From Hyperoodon ampullatus (Eukaryota; Chordata; Mammalia; Artiodactyla; Ziphiidae), in the NCBI GenBank assembly GCA_949752795.1, contig OX457059.1:176402242-176466241 (forward strand): a stretch of 64,000 nt of DNA. Reading direction: 5' to 3'. A model generated the notes under the pieces. The model searched no databases. It had not been told where the DNA came from and was given only the letters and a program-made list of their open reading frames with translations. Shown here in pieces: positions 11,995 through 21,865 of the stretch (its first letter is position 1; each line of letters opens with the position of its first letter). The position numbers and the translations under genes are program-made.

Positions 11995-13840
11995 TTAATT
12001 TAGGGACCATTTTGGTAATGTGTTTTTACAAAGAAATCCCCCTTTTCCTCTAGGTTTCCAGTTTGTTACAGTAGGTTTCTCTTATTTGATATTTAATTTT
12101 TCCTGTCTAATTTTCTACAGAATCATGACAAATAATGAACAAATACTGATACTTTACTATTAACTGAAGTCCTTATTCACATTCCTTTGTTATACCTTTC
12201 CTTGTTCCAGGGTCTCAAAGGACATGGGGTCATCATGTCTGTTTAGTCTCTTCTGGGCTCTGACAGTTGCTCAGACTCTCCTTGTTTCCATGACCTTGAC
12301 AGTGTGGAGGAGGACTGGTCAGGTATTTTACAGACTGCCGGGCACTGGGATTTGCTTGGTGTTTTTGTCGTGGTTAGACTTGGCTTTGAAAAAGCAGATC
12401 ACAGAGGTGAAGTGCTTCCTCTTCACTATATATCAAGAGGACAGGCTCTTAAGGAAACTTCTCACTTATATTCTTAACTTCGGTCACCTAGCTGAAGTAG
12501 TGTTTGTCAAGTTTTCCCACAGTGAGGTTAATTTTTTCCCCATGTCCATCCTGTGTGTCTTATTTAGGAGGAAGTCATAATGCAGAAGCCACACTTGAGG
12601 AGAGAGGGCTTAGCTTCACATCCTTGATGGACAGCTGAGTGTCTATATGAATTGTTTAGAAGCTTTGTGCATAGGGGATTTCTATTTAACACCATTCATC
12701 GAAAACTATGTAATTTATTTTTACCAGTTTGGACACGTGAATAATTATTGTAAACTTTTGGTTATAATCCATCACTACATTATTAGACTGCTTAGTTCAT
12801 TCTTGCTTTGGCTGTTGAGAGCTTTTTACATTTGCTCCTGTTTTCATTTTACATAATTTTTCTTTTGTGGGTTTTTAAAATTTTTGGTACTTCTTTACTT
12901 TCTGATATTTTAAGATTATGCTGCTTCATATATTTACTGTCTCAGTCCTAGCATCAGCCCTTTCTTCAAAGAGCCCTTGTTCTTTTTATTAGAGAATGGT
13001 ATTAAAAATTTACATGTGGGAGCTAAATATGCTCAGCTGACAGTACATAGAAATACATGCATGTATCCCAGCCTATGCATATACACATAATTATAAAGAT
13101 TTCCATGTGGAACTATGTGTAGGCTAAAGATAGTTTATACTGATGTCTCCAACCGGATCTGTTATGACATGGATATCGTAACCTTCTCCCTTTGTTTGAC
13201 TGTAACATCCCACTCCAATGGTAAGAAACCTGGCTTCCACCATTTGTCATTTATTAAATTCAGTGCTTGTTCCATTCGATTACTGATATAGTAGTTTCAG
13301 TACTATTAGCTACTACCCCTCATGGGAGAGACCTTAGAGTCCCCTGTGTATGTATGGCACATTTTGTCTTTGGCCTACAGATTCTGTACATTTCCAAAGT
13401 TAACTTAGGTCAGCCCATTTGTCCCACTACCAACAGTGAGTTTTTCCATACATTTCTGAAGCAGTTAGATTCTTTGTTACATTCTGTATTCCAGTCTTTG
13501 ACACTCCCATATCCTAAGTAGCTAAGTTTGAATAGATTGTAAATTACTTGTTGTGTTGTAAAAATCTGTGTGTGTAGACACATGCATAGTGACAGGTATT
13601 CACCACTAAAGTATCATATGGACTATTTCAACCACATATTCCTTAAACTGTTTACCAGTGTCACTTTTACCTTTTCTAGAATGTCATATAAATGAGGTCA
13701 TACAGTGTGTAGCACTTCAGACTGGATTCTTTCACTTAGCAATGTAAGTGTTAGTTGCATCTATATCTATCTCTATGTATTTGAATGGGTTGATGATCCA
13801 TTCCTTTATATCTCTGAATATTATTGCACTGCATGTATAT
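11995..13840 (-). mobile_element. Old LINE-1 3'-UTR (long form), first part
   Basis: The plus strand carries the long antisense 3'-UTR of older mammalian LINE-1s. Landmarks include TTCTACAGAATCATGACAAA, CATGACCTTGACAGTGTGGA, CACCTAGCTGAAGTAGTG, GGTTATAATCCATCACTAC, and at the end GAATATTATTGCACTGCATG. It continues at 14808 across an LTR-like insertion. Subfamily assignment is from memory and not checked. No open frame of LINE-1 type remains. Confidence 0.65.
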
Positions 13841-14159
13841 GAGAGGAAAAATAATTTTCCCTCTACACTTCTATGTTCTTTATTGAGATCTCCCTTGTAA
13901 TGAAAAAGAGACGAACTGGAGAAAACAATCAGAAGTTTAATATATACCATGCGTACCTCCTGTATACTTGAAAGATACCCAGGAAAACTGAGTCACTCCC
14001 TGAAATGGCCCAAGCCATTACCTTAAATGCTATCTTCTGCTGAGAACAAAAGAAAGATGTTAGGGAATGGAGGAAGCCATTTAAGGGATGTTATTAGTCA
14101 AAGCCCAGTAAACAAGGGTATGGTTGTTACACAGATTTACATGCAGGCCTATTTCATTG

Positions 14160-14368
14160 ACAAGCTTTTTTTTTTTTTTTTAAACATTTATTTATTTGGC
14201 TGCACTGGGTCTTAGTTGCAGCTTGTGTAATCTTTAGTGGCAGCATGCAGGCCCTTAATTGCAGCATGTGGGATCTAGTTCCCTGACCAGGGATTGAACC
14301 CTGGTCCCCTGCATTGGGAGTGTGGAGTCTTAACCACTGGACCAGCAGGGAAGTCCCAACAAACTTTT
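14160..14368 (-). mobile_element. Short CHR-related SINE, minus strand
   Basis: SINE body 14170-14358, starting with a poly-T run (A tail) and ending with the SINE head in reverse complement (CTTAACCACTGGACCAGCAG then GGAAGTCCC). It is the short subtype with TGGGATCTAGTTCCCTGACC. Flanks ACAAGCTTTT (14160-14169) and ACAAACTTTT (14359-14368) form the target-site duplication. Confidence 0.88.
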
Positions 14369-14471
14369 CTTGATATTTAGTCATCTTTCAATTCCTGGTC
14401 CAAAGAGGGACATACCCTTACAAATGGAGATATCTTTAATAAATGGAAATTTACCTCCTAAAAGGGCATTT

Positions 14472-14697
14472 TCTACTTTATTTATTGATTTATTTTTTTG
14501 CGGTACGCGGGCCTCTCACTGTTGTGGCCTCTCCCGTTGCGGAGCACAGGCTCTGGACGTGCAGGCTCAGCGGCCATGGTTCATGGGCCCAACCACTCCG
14601 CGGCATGTGGGATCTTCCCACCTAGGGCATGAACACGTGTCCCCTGCATTGGCAGGCAGACTCTCAACCACTGTGCCACCAGGGAATCCATCTACTT
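14472..14697 (-). mobile_element. CHR-1-type SINE, minus strand
   Basis: SINE body about 14479-14690. The plus strand shows the cetacean-abundant subtype GCGGTACGCGGGCC, TGTTGTGGCCTCTCCCGTTG and GGCTCAGCGGCCATGG, as also seen at 16832 and 20443. Substitutions relative to those copies make it the oldest of the three. A short TCTACTT duplication flanks it (14472-14478 and 14691-14697). Confidence 0.88.
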
Positions 14698-14807
14698 GGT
14701 TTTGAAAGATTCTCCTGGGTCTGCTGTTTCTTAAATTAATCAGTCCAAAATAATCCTTTTGTCAAATGGGCATATTTTGGGGTGGTGTATTCTGCTCCCC
14801 TTGACAT

Positions 14808-15479
14808 GTATGTGCCCTAATTTGCTTATGAATTCATCTACAGAAGGACATCCTGATATCTTAAGTTTTCAGCCATTATGAATAGAGCTGCTGTGCATTA
14901 CTCGATGCTAGTTTTGGTTTGAACACAGTTTTTCAAAGCAGTTGTCTAAATACAAGAGGTACACTTCTAGGATCCTAAGGTGAGACTTTTTAGATTTGGA
15001 AAAAACTGCCAAACTGTCTTCCAAAGTTGGTTGTACATGCATTCCACCAGCATCTTGAGTATATTCTTGTATGCTTATTTACTGCCTGTTTATCTTCCTG
15101 GGCTAGGTGTGTGTTTCAATTTTTACTAAATTTTAATGGCGTTGTTGGCATAATTTGAGTACAAATCCTTTATCAGATATGTGTTTTGGAAATAGTTTCT
15201 TCCAGTTTGTGGTTTCTCTTCCTGTTTTCTGAATAAGGTCACCAGACTCAAAGTCATGTAGATTATCTTTCTTTGTCTAGGATTTTTATAGTTTGGTAAT
15301 TTAAATTTGTCTATGGGCAATTTTGAGTGAATTTTGGTTTAAGTTGTAATGTTTGTGTCTACATTCATTTCATTACAAATGGTTTGTAATTAATTGCTGC
15401 TTAACCAATTTTGGAGAAGATACAGTGAGACACTTGGCTCCATTTCACTTTGGATTTCCAAACTTAGTATATATAGCAG
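14808..15479 (-). mobile_element. Old LINE-1, continuation (ORF2 C-terminal side)
   Basis: Continues the LINE-1 interrupted at 13840. The plus strand reads GCCATTATGAATAGAGCTGC, GTACATGCATTCCACCAGCA and CAAATCCTTTATCAGATATG, the usual antisense ORF2 landmarks in the expected order. No open frame survives. Bases 15345-15470 resemble 22005-22135. Confidence 0.75.
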
Positions 15480-15953
15480 AACTGCCTTCCAGATGAGGCC
15501 TCTGAGTTTGTGAGTGCGGCACTCCCGGCACTTTTCTCACGTCCCACAGGGGGCGCCAAACCCACCTGTCTGACCATGGGGACACAGGTGCACCCTGCCC
15601 ACAGACTTTGCTCTGTGACAAGCAGACGGGAGCTTTGTCTCCTGTCAGGGCTTAGGTTTCTGGAACATGAGGCATTGTACACACTGACAAGAGCTGGGTT
15701 TTCTCAGGAGCCACTGGTGAGGAGACTCCGCAAGAGGAAAAAATGAGCAAGTGTGGAGAATCTTCCTGTGCAACTGACTGCTGGCTGGGGGGGGGGGTGC
15801 ATCTTCAGGGGACTCAGGAGAGAAAGAGTTTAATGTGGAATACTGTGTGCTTTTAGTTAGCTTTATATGCAGTGTAGATGGTGACCACTGTCGTTCTTTG
15901 GAGTCCGGTGTCTAGTTTTCCAGGTACTGGTTGTTGATGGCTTTAGGTAGAAT
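15480..15953. other. Unassigned sequence next to the young LINE-1
   Basis: A short GC-richer, apparently single-copy stretch with a G-run near 15788. I do not recognise a gene. It contains a candidate CTCF-like site at 15543-15557 and is the left flank of the LINE-1 insertion. Confidence 0.35.
15543..15557 (+). promoter_or_regulatory. Candidate CTCF-type motif
   Basis: CCCACAGGGGGCGCC contains the AGGGGGCGC core of the CTCF consensus, while the preceding bases fit less well. Single motif matches occur by chance, so this is a weak call. Confidence 0.25.
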
Positions 15954-15962
15954 AAACATTTT

Positions 15963-16327
15963 TTTACAACTTTATTGGAGTATAATTGATTTACAATGGT
16001 GTGTTAGTTTCTGCTTTATAACAAAGTGAATAGGTAAAACATATACATATGTTCCCATATCTCTTCCCTCTTGCGTCTCCCTCCCTCCCACCCTCCCTAT
16101 CCCACCCCTCTAGGTGGTCACAAAGCACCAAGCTGATCTCCCTGTGCTACGCGGCTGCTTCCCACTAGCTATCTCTTTTACGTTTGGTAGTGTATATATG
16201 TCCAAGCCACTCTCTCACTTTGTCACAGCTTACCCTTCCCCCTCCCCATATCCTCAAGTCCATTCTCTAGTAGGTCTGTGTCTTTATTCCTGTCTTAACC
16301 CTAGGTTCTTCATGACTTTTTTTTTTC
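15963..16327 (-). mobile_element. 3' UTR of the young LINE-1
   Basis: Minus-strand sequence after the ORF2 stop, ending with AATAAAGTTGTAAAAAAA, i.e. a polyadenylation signal (15971-15976) and a short A tail. Bases from about 16053 upward are identical to the LINE-1 fragment at 26293 onward, whereas the last 90 bases differ at several positions. Confidence 0.85.
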
Positions 16328-16825
16328 TTAAATTCCATATATATGTGTCAGCATACGGTATTTGTCTTTCTCTTTCGGACTTACTTCACTCTGTATGACA
16401 GACTCTAGCTCCATCCACCTCATTACAAGTAGCTCAATTTCGTTTCTTTTTGTGGCTGAGTAATATTCCATTGTATATATGTGCCACGTCTTCTTTATCC
16501 ATTCATCCGATGATGGACACTTAGGTTGTTTCCATCTCCGGGCTATTGTAAATAGAACTGCAGTGAACATTTTGGTACATGACTCTTTTTGAATTATGGT
16601 TTTCTCAGGGTATATGCCCAGTAGTCGGATTGCTGGGTCATATGGTAGTTCTATTTGTAGTTTTTTAAGGAACCTCCATACTGCTCGCCATAGTGGCTGT
16701 GCCAATTCACATTCCCACCAGCAGTGCAAGAGTGTTCCCTTTTCTCCACATCCTCTGCAGCATTTACTGTTTCTAGATTTTTTGATGATGGCCATTCTGA
16801 CTGGTGTGAGGTGATATCTCATTGT

Positions 16826-16880
<55 letters not shown>

Positions 16881-17686
16881 TGGTATGCGGGCCTCTCACT
16901 GTTGTGGCCTCTCCCGTTGCGGAGCACAGGCTCCGGACGCGCAGGCTCAGCAGCCATGGCTCACGGGCCCAGCCGCTCCGCGGCACATGGGATCCTCCCA
17001 GACCGGGGCACGAACCCGTATCCCCTGCATCGGCAGGCGGACTCTCAACCACTGCGCCACCAGGGAGGCCCTCATTGTAGTTTTGATTTGCATTTCTCTA
17101 ATCATTAATGATGTTGAGCATTGTTTCATGTGTTTGTTGGCAATCTGTATATCTTCTTTGGAGAAACGTCTATTTAGGTCTTCTGCCCATTTTTGGATTG
17201 GGTTGTTTGTTTTTTTTGTTATTGAGCTGCATGAGCTGCTTGTACAAAATTTTGGAGATTAATCCTTTGTCAGTTGCTTCATCTGCAAATATTTTCTCCC
17301 ATTCTGAGGGTTGTCCTTTCATCTTGTTTATGGTTTCCTTTGCTGTGCAAAAGCTTTGAAGTTTCATTAGGTCCCATTTGTTTGTTTTTGTTTTTATTTC
17401 CATTTCTCTAGGCGGTGGGTCAGAAAGGATCTTGATGTGATTTATGTCATAGCGTGTTCTGCCTATGTTTTTCCCCTAAGAGTTTGATAGTTTCTGGCCT
17501 TACATTTAGGTCTTTAGTCCATTTTGAGCTTATTTTTGTGTATGGTGTTAGGGAGTGATCTAATCTCCTACTTTTACATGTACCTGTCCAGTTTTCCCAG
17601 CACCACTTACTGAAGAGGCTGTCCTTTCTCCACTGTACATTCCTGCCACTTTATCAAAGATAAGGTGACCATATGTGCGTGGGTTT
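16328..17686 (-). pseudogene. LINE-1 ORF2 C-terminal remnant
   Basis: ORF2 normally encodes endonuclease, reverse transcriptase and a C-terminal cysteine-containing domain. Only the distal part is left. It reads [18 protein letters not shown] (about 17300-17370), then the [15 protein letters not shown] region and the [16 protein letters not shown] cysteine cluster. It ends at YGI plus stop at 16328. Frameshifts lie between about 17100 and 17200, and a SINE with a 52-base T run (16828-16879) interrupts it. The N-terminal endonuclease and RT catalytic core are absent. Confidence 0.9.
16818..17084 (-). mobile_element. Very young CHR-1-type SINE in the LINE-1
   Basis: SINE body about 16832-17070. 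The plus strand starts with an uninterrupted run of about 52 T (the A tail) and ends CACCAGGGAGGC. Target-site duplication CTCATTGTAGTTTT at 16818-16831 and 17071-17084 is perfect. The otherwise identical LINE-1 segment at 27057-27075 lacks the SINE and shows the empty site. A long uninterrupted tail, a perfect duplication and an empty paralogue all indicate a recent insertion. Confidence 0.95.
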
Positions 17687-17692
17687 GTTCTT
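17680..17692. other. Deletion joint between LINE-1 ORF1 and ORF2
   Basis: On the plus strand TGCGTGGGTTTG joins TTCTTATAGGTCTTTTCC. The left side is ORF2-internal LINE-1 sequence; the right side is the sequence just after the ORF1 stop. The shared TGGGTTT suggests a microhomology joint, based on my recollection of the LINE-1 consensus on both sides. Confidence 0.6.
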
Positions 17693-17723
17693 ATAGGTCT
17701 TTTCCTTCTCTTGTGTTTCTTGC

Positions 17724-18617
17724 CTAGAGAAGATCCTTTAGCATTTGTTGTAAAGCTGGTTTGGTGGTGCTGAACTCTCTCAGCTTTTGCTTGTCTGTGA
17801 AGGTTTTAATTTCCCCATCCAATCTGAATGAGATCCTTGCTGGGTAGAGTAATCTTGGTTGTAGGTTGTTCTCCTTCATCACTTTAAATATGTCCTGCCA
17901 GTCCCTTCTGGCTTGCAGAGTTTCTGCTGAAAGATCAGCTGTTAACCTTATGGGGATTCCCTTGTGTGTTATCTGTTGTTTTTCCCTTGCTGCTTTTAAT
18001 ATGTTTTCTTTGCATTTAATTTTTGACAGTTTGATTAATATGTGTCTTGGCATGTTTCTCCTTGGATTTATCCTGTATGGTACTCTCTGTGCTTCCTGGA
18101 CTTGAGTAACTATTTCCTTTCCCAGATTAGGGAAGTTTTCAACTATAATCTCTTCAAATATTTTCTCAGTCCCTTTCTTTTTCTCTTCTTCTTCTGGAAC
18201 CCCTCTAATTCGAATGTTGGTGCGCTTAATGTTGTCCCAGAGGTCTCTGAGACTGTCCTCAGTTCTTTTCATTCTTTTCTCTCTATTCTGCTCTGCAGTA
18301 GTTATTTCCACTATTTTATCTTCCAGGTCACTTATCCGTTCTTCTGCCTCAGTTATTCTGCTATTGATCCCTTCTAGAGTATTTTTAATTTCATTTATTG
18401 TGTTGTTCATCGTTGCTTGTTTCATCTTTAGTTCTTCTAGGTCCTTGTTAAATGTTTCTTGCATTTTCTCTATTCTATTTCCAAGATTTTGGATCATCTT
18501 TACTATCATTATTCTGAATTCTTTTTCAGGGAGACTGCCTATTTCCTCTTCATTTGTTAGGTCTGGTGGGGTTTCATCTTGCTCCTTCATCTGCTGTCTG
18601 TTTTTCTGTCTTCTCAT
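17724..18617 (-). CDS. LINE-1 ORF1 protein (ORF1p), intact frame
   Basis: A 297-residue uninterrupted frame from ATG at 18617 to a stop at 17724. ORF1p is the trimeric RNA-binding chaperone that packages LINE-1 RNA in cytoplasmic particles. Residues about 30-130 are a charged coiled coil with heptads (for example RITEAEERISDLEDKIVEI). Residues about 131-185 begin the RRM-like domain (TNIRIRGVPEEEE). Residues about 188-297 are the C-terminal RNA-binding domain (PRHILIKLSKIKCKENIL, PIRLTADLS, ARISFRLDGEI). Length is near that of cetartiodactyl ORF1 and shorter than the human protein. The first ATG of the frame was taken as start. ORF2, expected to follow, is mostly deleted. Expression would depend on the LINE-1 5' UTR, which is present. 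Confidence 0.93.
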   Translation of the reverse strand: MRRQKNRQQMKEQDETPPDLTNEEEIGSLPEKEFRIMIVKMIQNLGNRIEKMQETFNKDLEELKMKQATMNNTINEIKNTLEGINSRITEAEERISDLEDKIVEITTAEQNREKRMKRTEDSLRDLWDNIKRTNIRIRGVPEEEEKKKGTEKIFEEIIVENFPNLGKEIVTQVQEAQRVPYRINPRRNMPRHILIKLSKIKCKENILKAAREKQQITHKGIPIRLTADLSAETLQARRDWQDIFKVMKENNLQPRLLYPARISFRLDGEIKTFTDKQKLREFSTTKPALQQMLKDLL

Positions 18618-20819
18618 TTTGCTTATCTTACTGTGTTTGGGGGTCTCCTTTTTGCAGGCTGCAGGTTCGTAGTTCCCGTCGTTTTTGGTGTCTGTCCCCA
18701 GTGGCTAAAGTTGGTTCAGTGGGTTGTGTAGGCTTCCTGGTGGAGGGTGCCTGTGTTCTGGTGGATGAGGCTGGATCTTGTCTTTCTGGTGCGCAGGTCC
18801 ACGTCTGGTGGTGTGTTTTGGGGTGTCTGTGGACTTATTATGATTTTAGGCAGCCTCTCTGCTAATGGGTGGGGTTGTGTTCCTGTCTTGCTAGTTGTTT
18901 GGCATAGGGAGTCCAGCACTGTAGCTTGCTGGTCATTGAGATAAGCTGAGTGTTGGTGTTGAGATGGAGATCTCTGGGAGATTTTCGCCGTTGGATATTA
19001 CGTGGAGCTCGGAGGTCTCTTTTGGACCAGTGTCCTGAAGTTGGCTCTCCCACCTCAGAGGCACAGCACTGACTCCTGGCTGCAGCACCAAGAGCCTTTC
19101 ATCCACATGGCTCAGAATAAAAGGGAGAAAAAGTAGAAAAAGAAAGAAAGAAAGAGGATAAAAGAAAATAAAGGTCAAATAAAATAAAGTTATTAAAATA
19201 AAGAATTATTAAGAAAAAAATTTTAAGTAAAAAAAACAGAAACCAAAAAAAAAAAAAAAAAACGGACGGATAGAACCCTAGGACAAATGGTGAAAGCAAA
19301 GGTATACAGACAAAATCTCACACAGAAGCATACACGTACACACTCACAAAAAGAGGAAAAGGGGGAAAAAATCATAAGTCTTGCTCTCAAAGTCCACCTC
19401 CTCAATTTGGGATGATTCGTTGTCTATTCAGGTATTCCACAGACGCAGGGTACATCAAGTTGATTGCGGAGCTTTAATCCGCTGCTTCTGAGGCTGCTGG
19501 GAGAGATTCCCCTTTCTCTTCTTTGTTCGCACAGCTCCCGGGGCTCAGCTTTGGATTCGGCCCCGCCTCTGCGTGTAGGTCGCCGGAGGACGTCTGTTCT
19601 TCGCTCAGACAGGACGGGGTTAAAGGAGCCGCTGATTCGGGGGCTCTGGCTCCCTCAGGCCGCGGGGGAGGGAGGGGTGGGGAGGCGGGGCGAGCGTGCG
19701 TCAGCGGAGGCCGGCGTGACGTTGCGCCAGCACGAGGCGCGCCCGTGCGTTCTCCCGGGGATGTTGTCTGTGGAGCCCGGGACCGTGGCAGCGGCGGGCA
19801 GCACAGGCTCCCGGGAGGGGAGGTGTGGAGAGTGACCTGCGCTCGCACACAGGCTTCTTGGTGGCGGCAGCAGCAGCCCCAGCGTCCCACGCCCGTCTCT
19901 GGGGTCCGCGCTTTCAGCCGTGCCTCGCGCCCGTCTCTGGCGCTCCTTTCAGCAGCGCTCTGAATCCCCTCTCCTCACGCACCGGGAAACAAAGAGGGAA
20001 GGAAAAGTCTCTTGCCTCTTCGGCAGCTCCAGACTTTTCCCCGGACTCCCTCCCGGCCAGCCGTGGCGCACTAACTCCCTTCAGGCTGTGTTCACGCCGC
20101 CAGCGCGCTCTGACTGAAGCCCGAGCCTCAGCTCCCAGCCCCGCCCGCCCCGGCGGGTGAGGAGACAAGCGTCTCGGGCTGGTGAGTGGCGGTCGGCACT
20201 GCTCCTCTGTGTGGGAATCTCTCTGCTTTGCCCTCCGTACCCCTGTGGCTGCGGTCTCCTCCGCGGCTCCGAAGCTTTCCCCCTCCGCCACCCGCAGTCT
20301 CCGCCCGCGAAGGGGCTCCTAGTGTGTGGAAAGCGTTTCTCCTTCACGGCTCCCTCCCACTGGTGCAGGTCCCGGCCCTATCCTTTTGTCTCTGTTTATT
20401 CTGTTTTCTTTTGCCCTACCCAGGTACGTGGGGAGTTTCTTTCTTTTCTTTCTTTTTTTTTTTTTTTCCGGTACACGGGCCTCTCACTGTTGTGGCCTCT
20501 CCCGTTGCGGAGCACAGGCTCCGGACGCGCAGGCTCAGCGGCCATGGCTCACGGGCCTAGCCGCTCCGCGGCATGTGGGATCTTCCCGGACCGGGGCACG
20601 AACCCGTGTCCCCTGCCTCGGCAGGCGGACTCTCAACCACTGCGCCACCAGGGAAGCCCCGTGGGGGAGTTTCTTGCCTTTTGGGAGGTCTGAGGTCTTG
20701 TGCCAGCGTTCAGTAGGTGTTGTGTAGGGGTGGTTCCCCGTGTAGCTGTATTTCGGATGTATCTGTGGAGAGGAAGGTGATCTGCGTGTCGTGCTCTTCC
20801 GCCATCTTCCCGCTCTCCC
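18618..20819 (-). promoter_or_regulatory. LINE-1 5' UTR / internal promoter with CpG island
   Basis: The LINE-1 5' UTR contains an internal RNA polymerase II promoter. Here it spans about 2 kb upstream of ORF1 with one SINE inside. It begins on the minus strand with GGAAGATGGCGG, matching the YY1 site that positions initiation in LINE-1. The part at about 19460-20350 is CpG- and GC-rich. A purine-rich stretch (AAAG/AAAAT runs) occupies about 19118-19262. The high CpG density implies that little CpG decay has happened since insertion. Confidence 0.8.
20428..20675 (-). mobile_element. CHR-1-type SINE in the LINE-1 5' UTR, with target-site duplication
   Basis: SINE body about 20443-20660, minus strand: T-rich tail, then GGTACACGGGCC, GGCTCAGCGGCCATGG and CACTGCGCCACCAGGGAAG. 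Flanks GTGGGGAGTTTCTT (from 20428) and GTGGGGGAGTTTCTT (20661-20675) differ by one G. It interrupts the promoter region of the LINE-1, about 160 bases downstream of its 5' end. Confidence 0.92.
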
Positions 20820-20823
20820 AAAC

Positions 20824-21115
20824 ATTTTAATACTAGTAATTTTTCTGACGCATGAGCGTGGAATATTGTTTTCTATTGTGTCTTCAGTTTCTTTACCAGT
20901 GCTTTATAGTTTTCTGAGTATAGGTCTTTCGTGTCCCTGGTTAAATTTATTGCTAAATAGTTCGTTGTTTTGGATGGAATTGTAAATGGGATTGTTTTCT
21001 TAATGTTTCTTGCTGGTGGTTCATTATTAGTGTATAGAAACGAAACTGATTTGTGTATATTGACTGCATATTTTGCAACTTTACTGAATTTATTTTTTAA
21101 CATATTTTTTGAAGT
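20824..21115 (-). mobile_element. LINE-1 ORF2 fragment (reverse transcriptase region)
   Basis: The minus strand encodes NKFSKVAKYAVNIHKSVSFL, LYTNNEPPARNIKKTIPFT and DLYSENYKALVKKLKTQ, the ORF2 stretch downstream of the RT catalytic core. It is separate from the young LINE-1, whose 5' end and target-site duplication stop at 20828. It is a fragment with no complete gene. Confidence 0.85.
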
Positions 21116-21359
21116 AATGTGAAAAATTGCAATACTAAAATCTCACCGTTTCTACTGCCCCCCAGGTGATCCACAGGACCCACGACATGGTAGCTACTAC
21201 TATACTCTTCCCACGGTGCCTCTTAATACCATGCGGACTCCTACAAGGGAAATAAGTATCACAACTTTGGTTGAACGTGGTCTGGGTAAGTCTTGGCCTC
21301 TATAAGAAAAATTTGATGTCTGTCTTACCTGATTTTCTGGCATGATACTGACATGGTTG
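21116..21359. other. Unassigned sequence
   Basis: About 240 bases between LINE-1 pieces. Nothing recognised. Confidence 0.3.
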
Positions 21360-21865
21360 TCTAGAAAAGTAATTTACTTTCCAGTAATTTAAAATGTACA
21401 GAAAAGTTGCAATAATGTCAAAAAGTACTCACATTGGCCATTTGACACAAAATGCTCAGTGTGTTTTGCCCAAGGCACCAGCACATAACCCCTAAATGAA
21501 GAAATCCTGATGTCCACATTATAATTTAATACTCAGCCCCACTTCAACCTTCACCTACTGTCCGAACGGTATGAAAATGTCTTTTTCCATCCTGATCCAG
21601 TTTTCTTTTTCTGGACCCATGACTGAGTTTCTCCCTCATTTGGACAACCTTGATGGATTTGAAGCAGACAAGATGAGTATGGGATCTAGGGGGCCTTTTC
21701 TGTATGGCTTTTTTTCACTAAGAATGTTCTTAACGTTCATTTTTGTAACAAATATCAGCGCTACACTTTTTTTTTCATTGTCATTAAAAATACAAGACAC
21801 GACTTTAGCATTTAATTCACTTTATGTATACAGTTTTGTGGTATTAACTACCTTCATTTAGTTGC
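21360..21865 (-). repeat. Diverged LINE-1 3'-UTR-like repeat, paralogous to 7375-8240
   Basis: Shares an ordered series of phrases with 7375-8240: CAGCACATAACCCC versus GAGCACATAACCCC, CCACATTATAAT, ACTTCAACCTTCACC versus GCTTCAACTTTCACC, AATCCAGTTTTCTTTT-like, TTTTCTGTATGGCTT, and GTGGTATTAACTACCTTCA versus ATGGCATTAACTACATTCA. The SINE present in the other copy (7862-8192) is absent. The open frame at 21571-21861 has no recognisable product. Confidence 0.6.

Larger units (their letters stand above)
13841..14807. mobile_element. Solo-LTR-like insertion within old LINE-1
   Basis: LINE-1 sequence is continuous if 13841-14803 is removed: GCATGTATAT at the left joins ATGTATGTGCCC at the right. 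The inserted piece begins near TGAGAGG and ends near CCTTGACA, fitting TG...CA ends, and a short ATGTAT-type duplication flanks it. Without its two nested SINEs it is about 560 bases. It has no gag, pol or env sequence. A diverged piece of the same repeat is at 21875-21990. The family is not named because I cannot confirm it. Confidence 0.45.
15954..20828 (-). mobile_element. Young LINE-1, full-length ends, ORF2 internally deleted
   Basis: Element body 15963-20819 on the minus strand, flanked by AAACATTTT at 15954-15962 and 20820-20828. On the minus strand the duplicated site reads TT/AAAATGTTT, the preferred LINE-1 endonuclease target. The 5' end keeps a GGAAGATGGCGGAAG YY1-like start at 20799-20813. 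It has a CpG-rich 5' UTR, an intact ORF1, and a short A-rich end after an AATAAA signal at 15971-15976. About 2.5 kb of ORF2, the endonuclease and most reverse transcriptase, is missing at a joint near 17680-17692. Two SINEs lie inside. It cannot retrotranspose by itself. Confidence 0.93.

Noticed and set aside
16724..17262. Plus-strand frames through the poly-T run and SINE (Phe-rich, then [18 protein letters not shown])
   Set aside because: They are translations of a SINE and LINE-1 antisense strand. The same residues appear at every CHR-1 SINE here (14.5, 16.9, 20.5 kb).
19464..20347. Several overlapping frames of 65-146 codons in the GC-rich block, both strands
   Set aside because: The block is the LINE-1 5' UTR; low stop density follows from high GC. 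No known protein resemblance.
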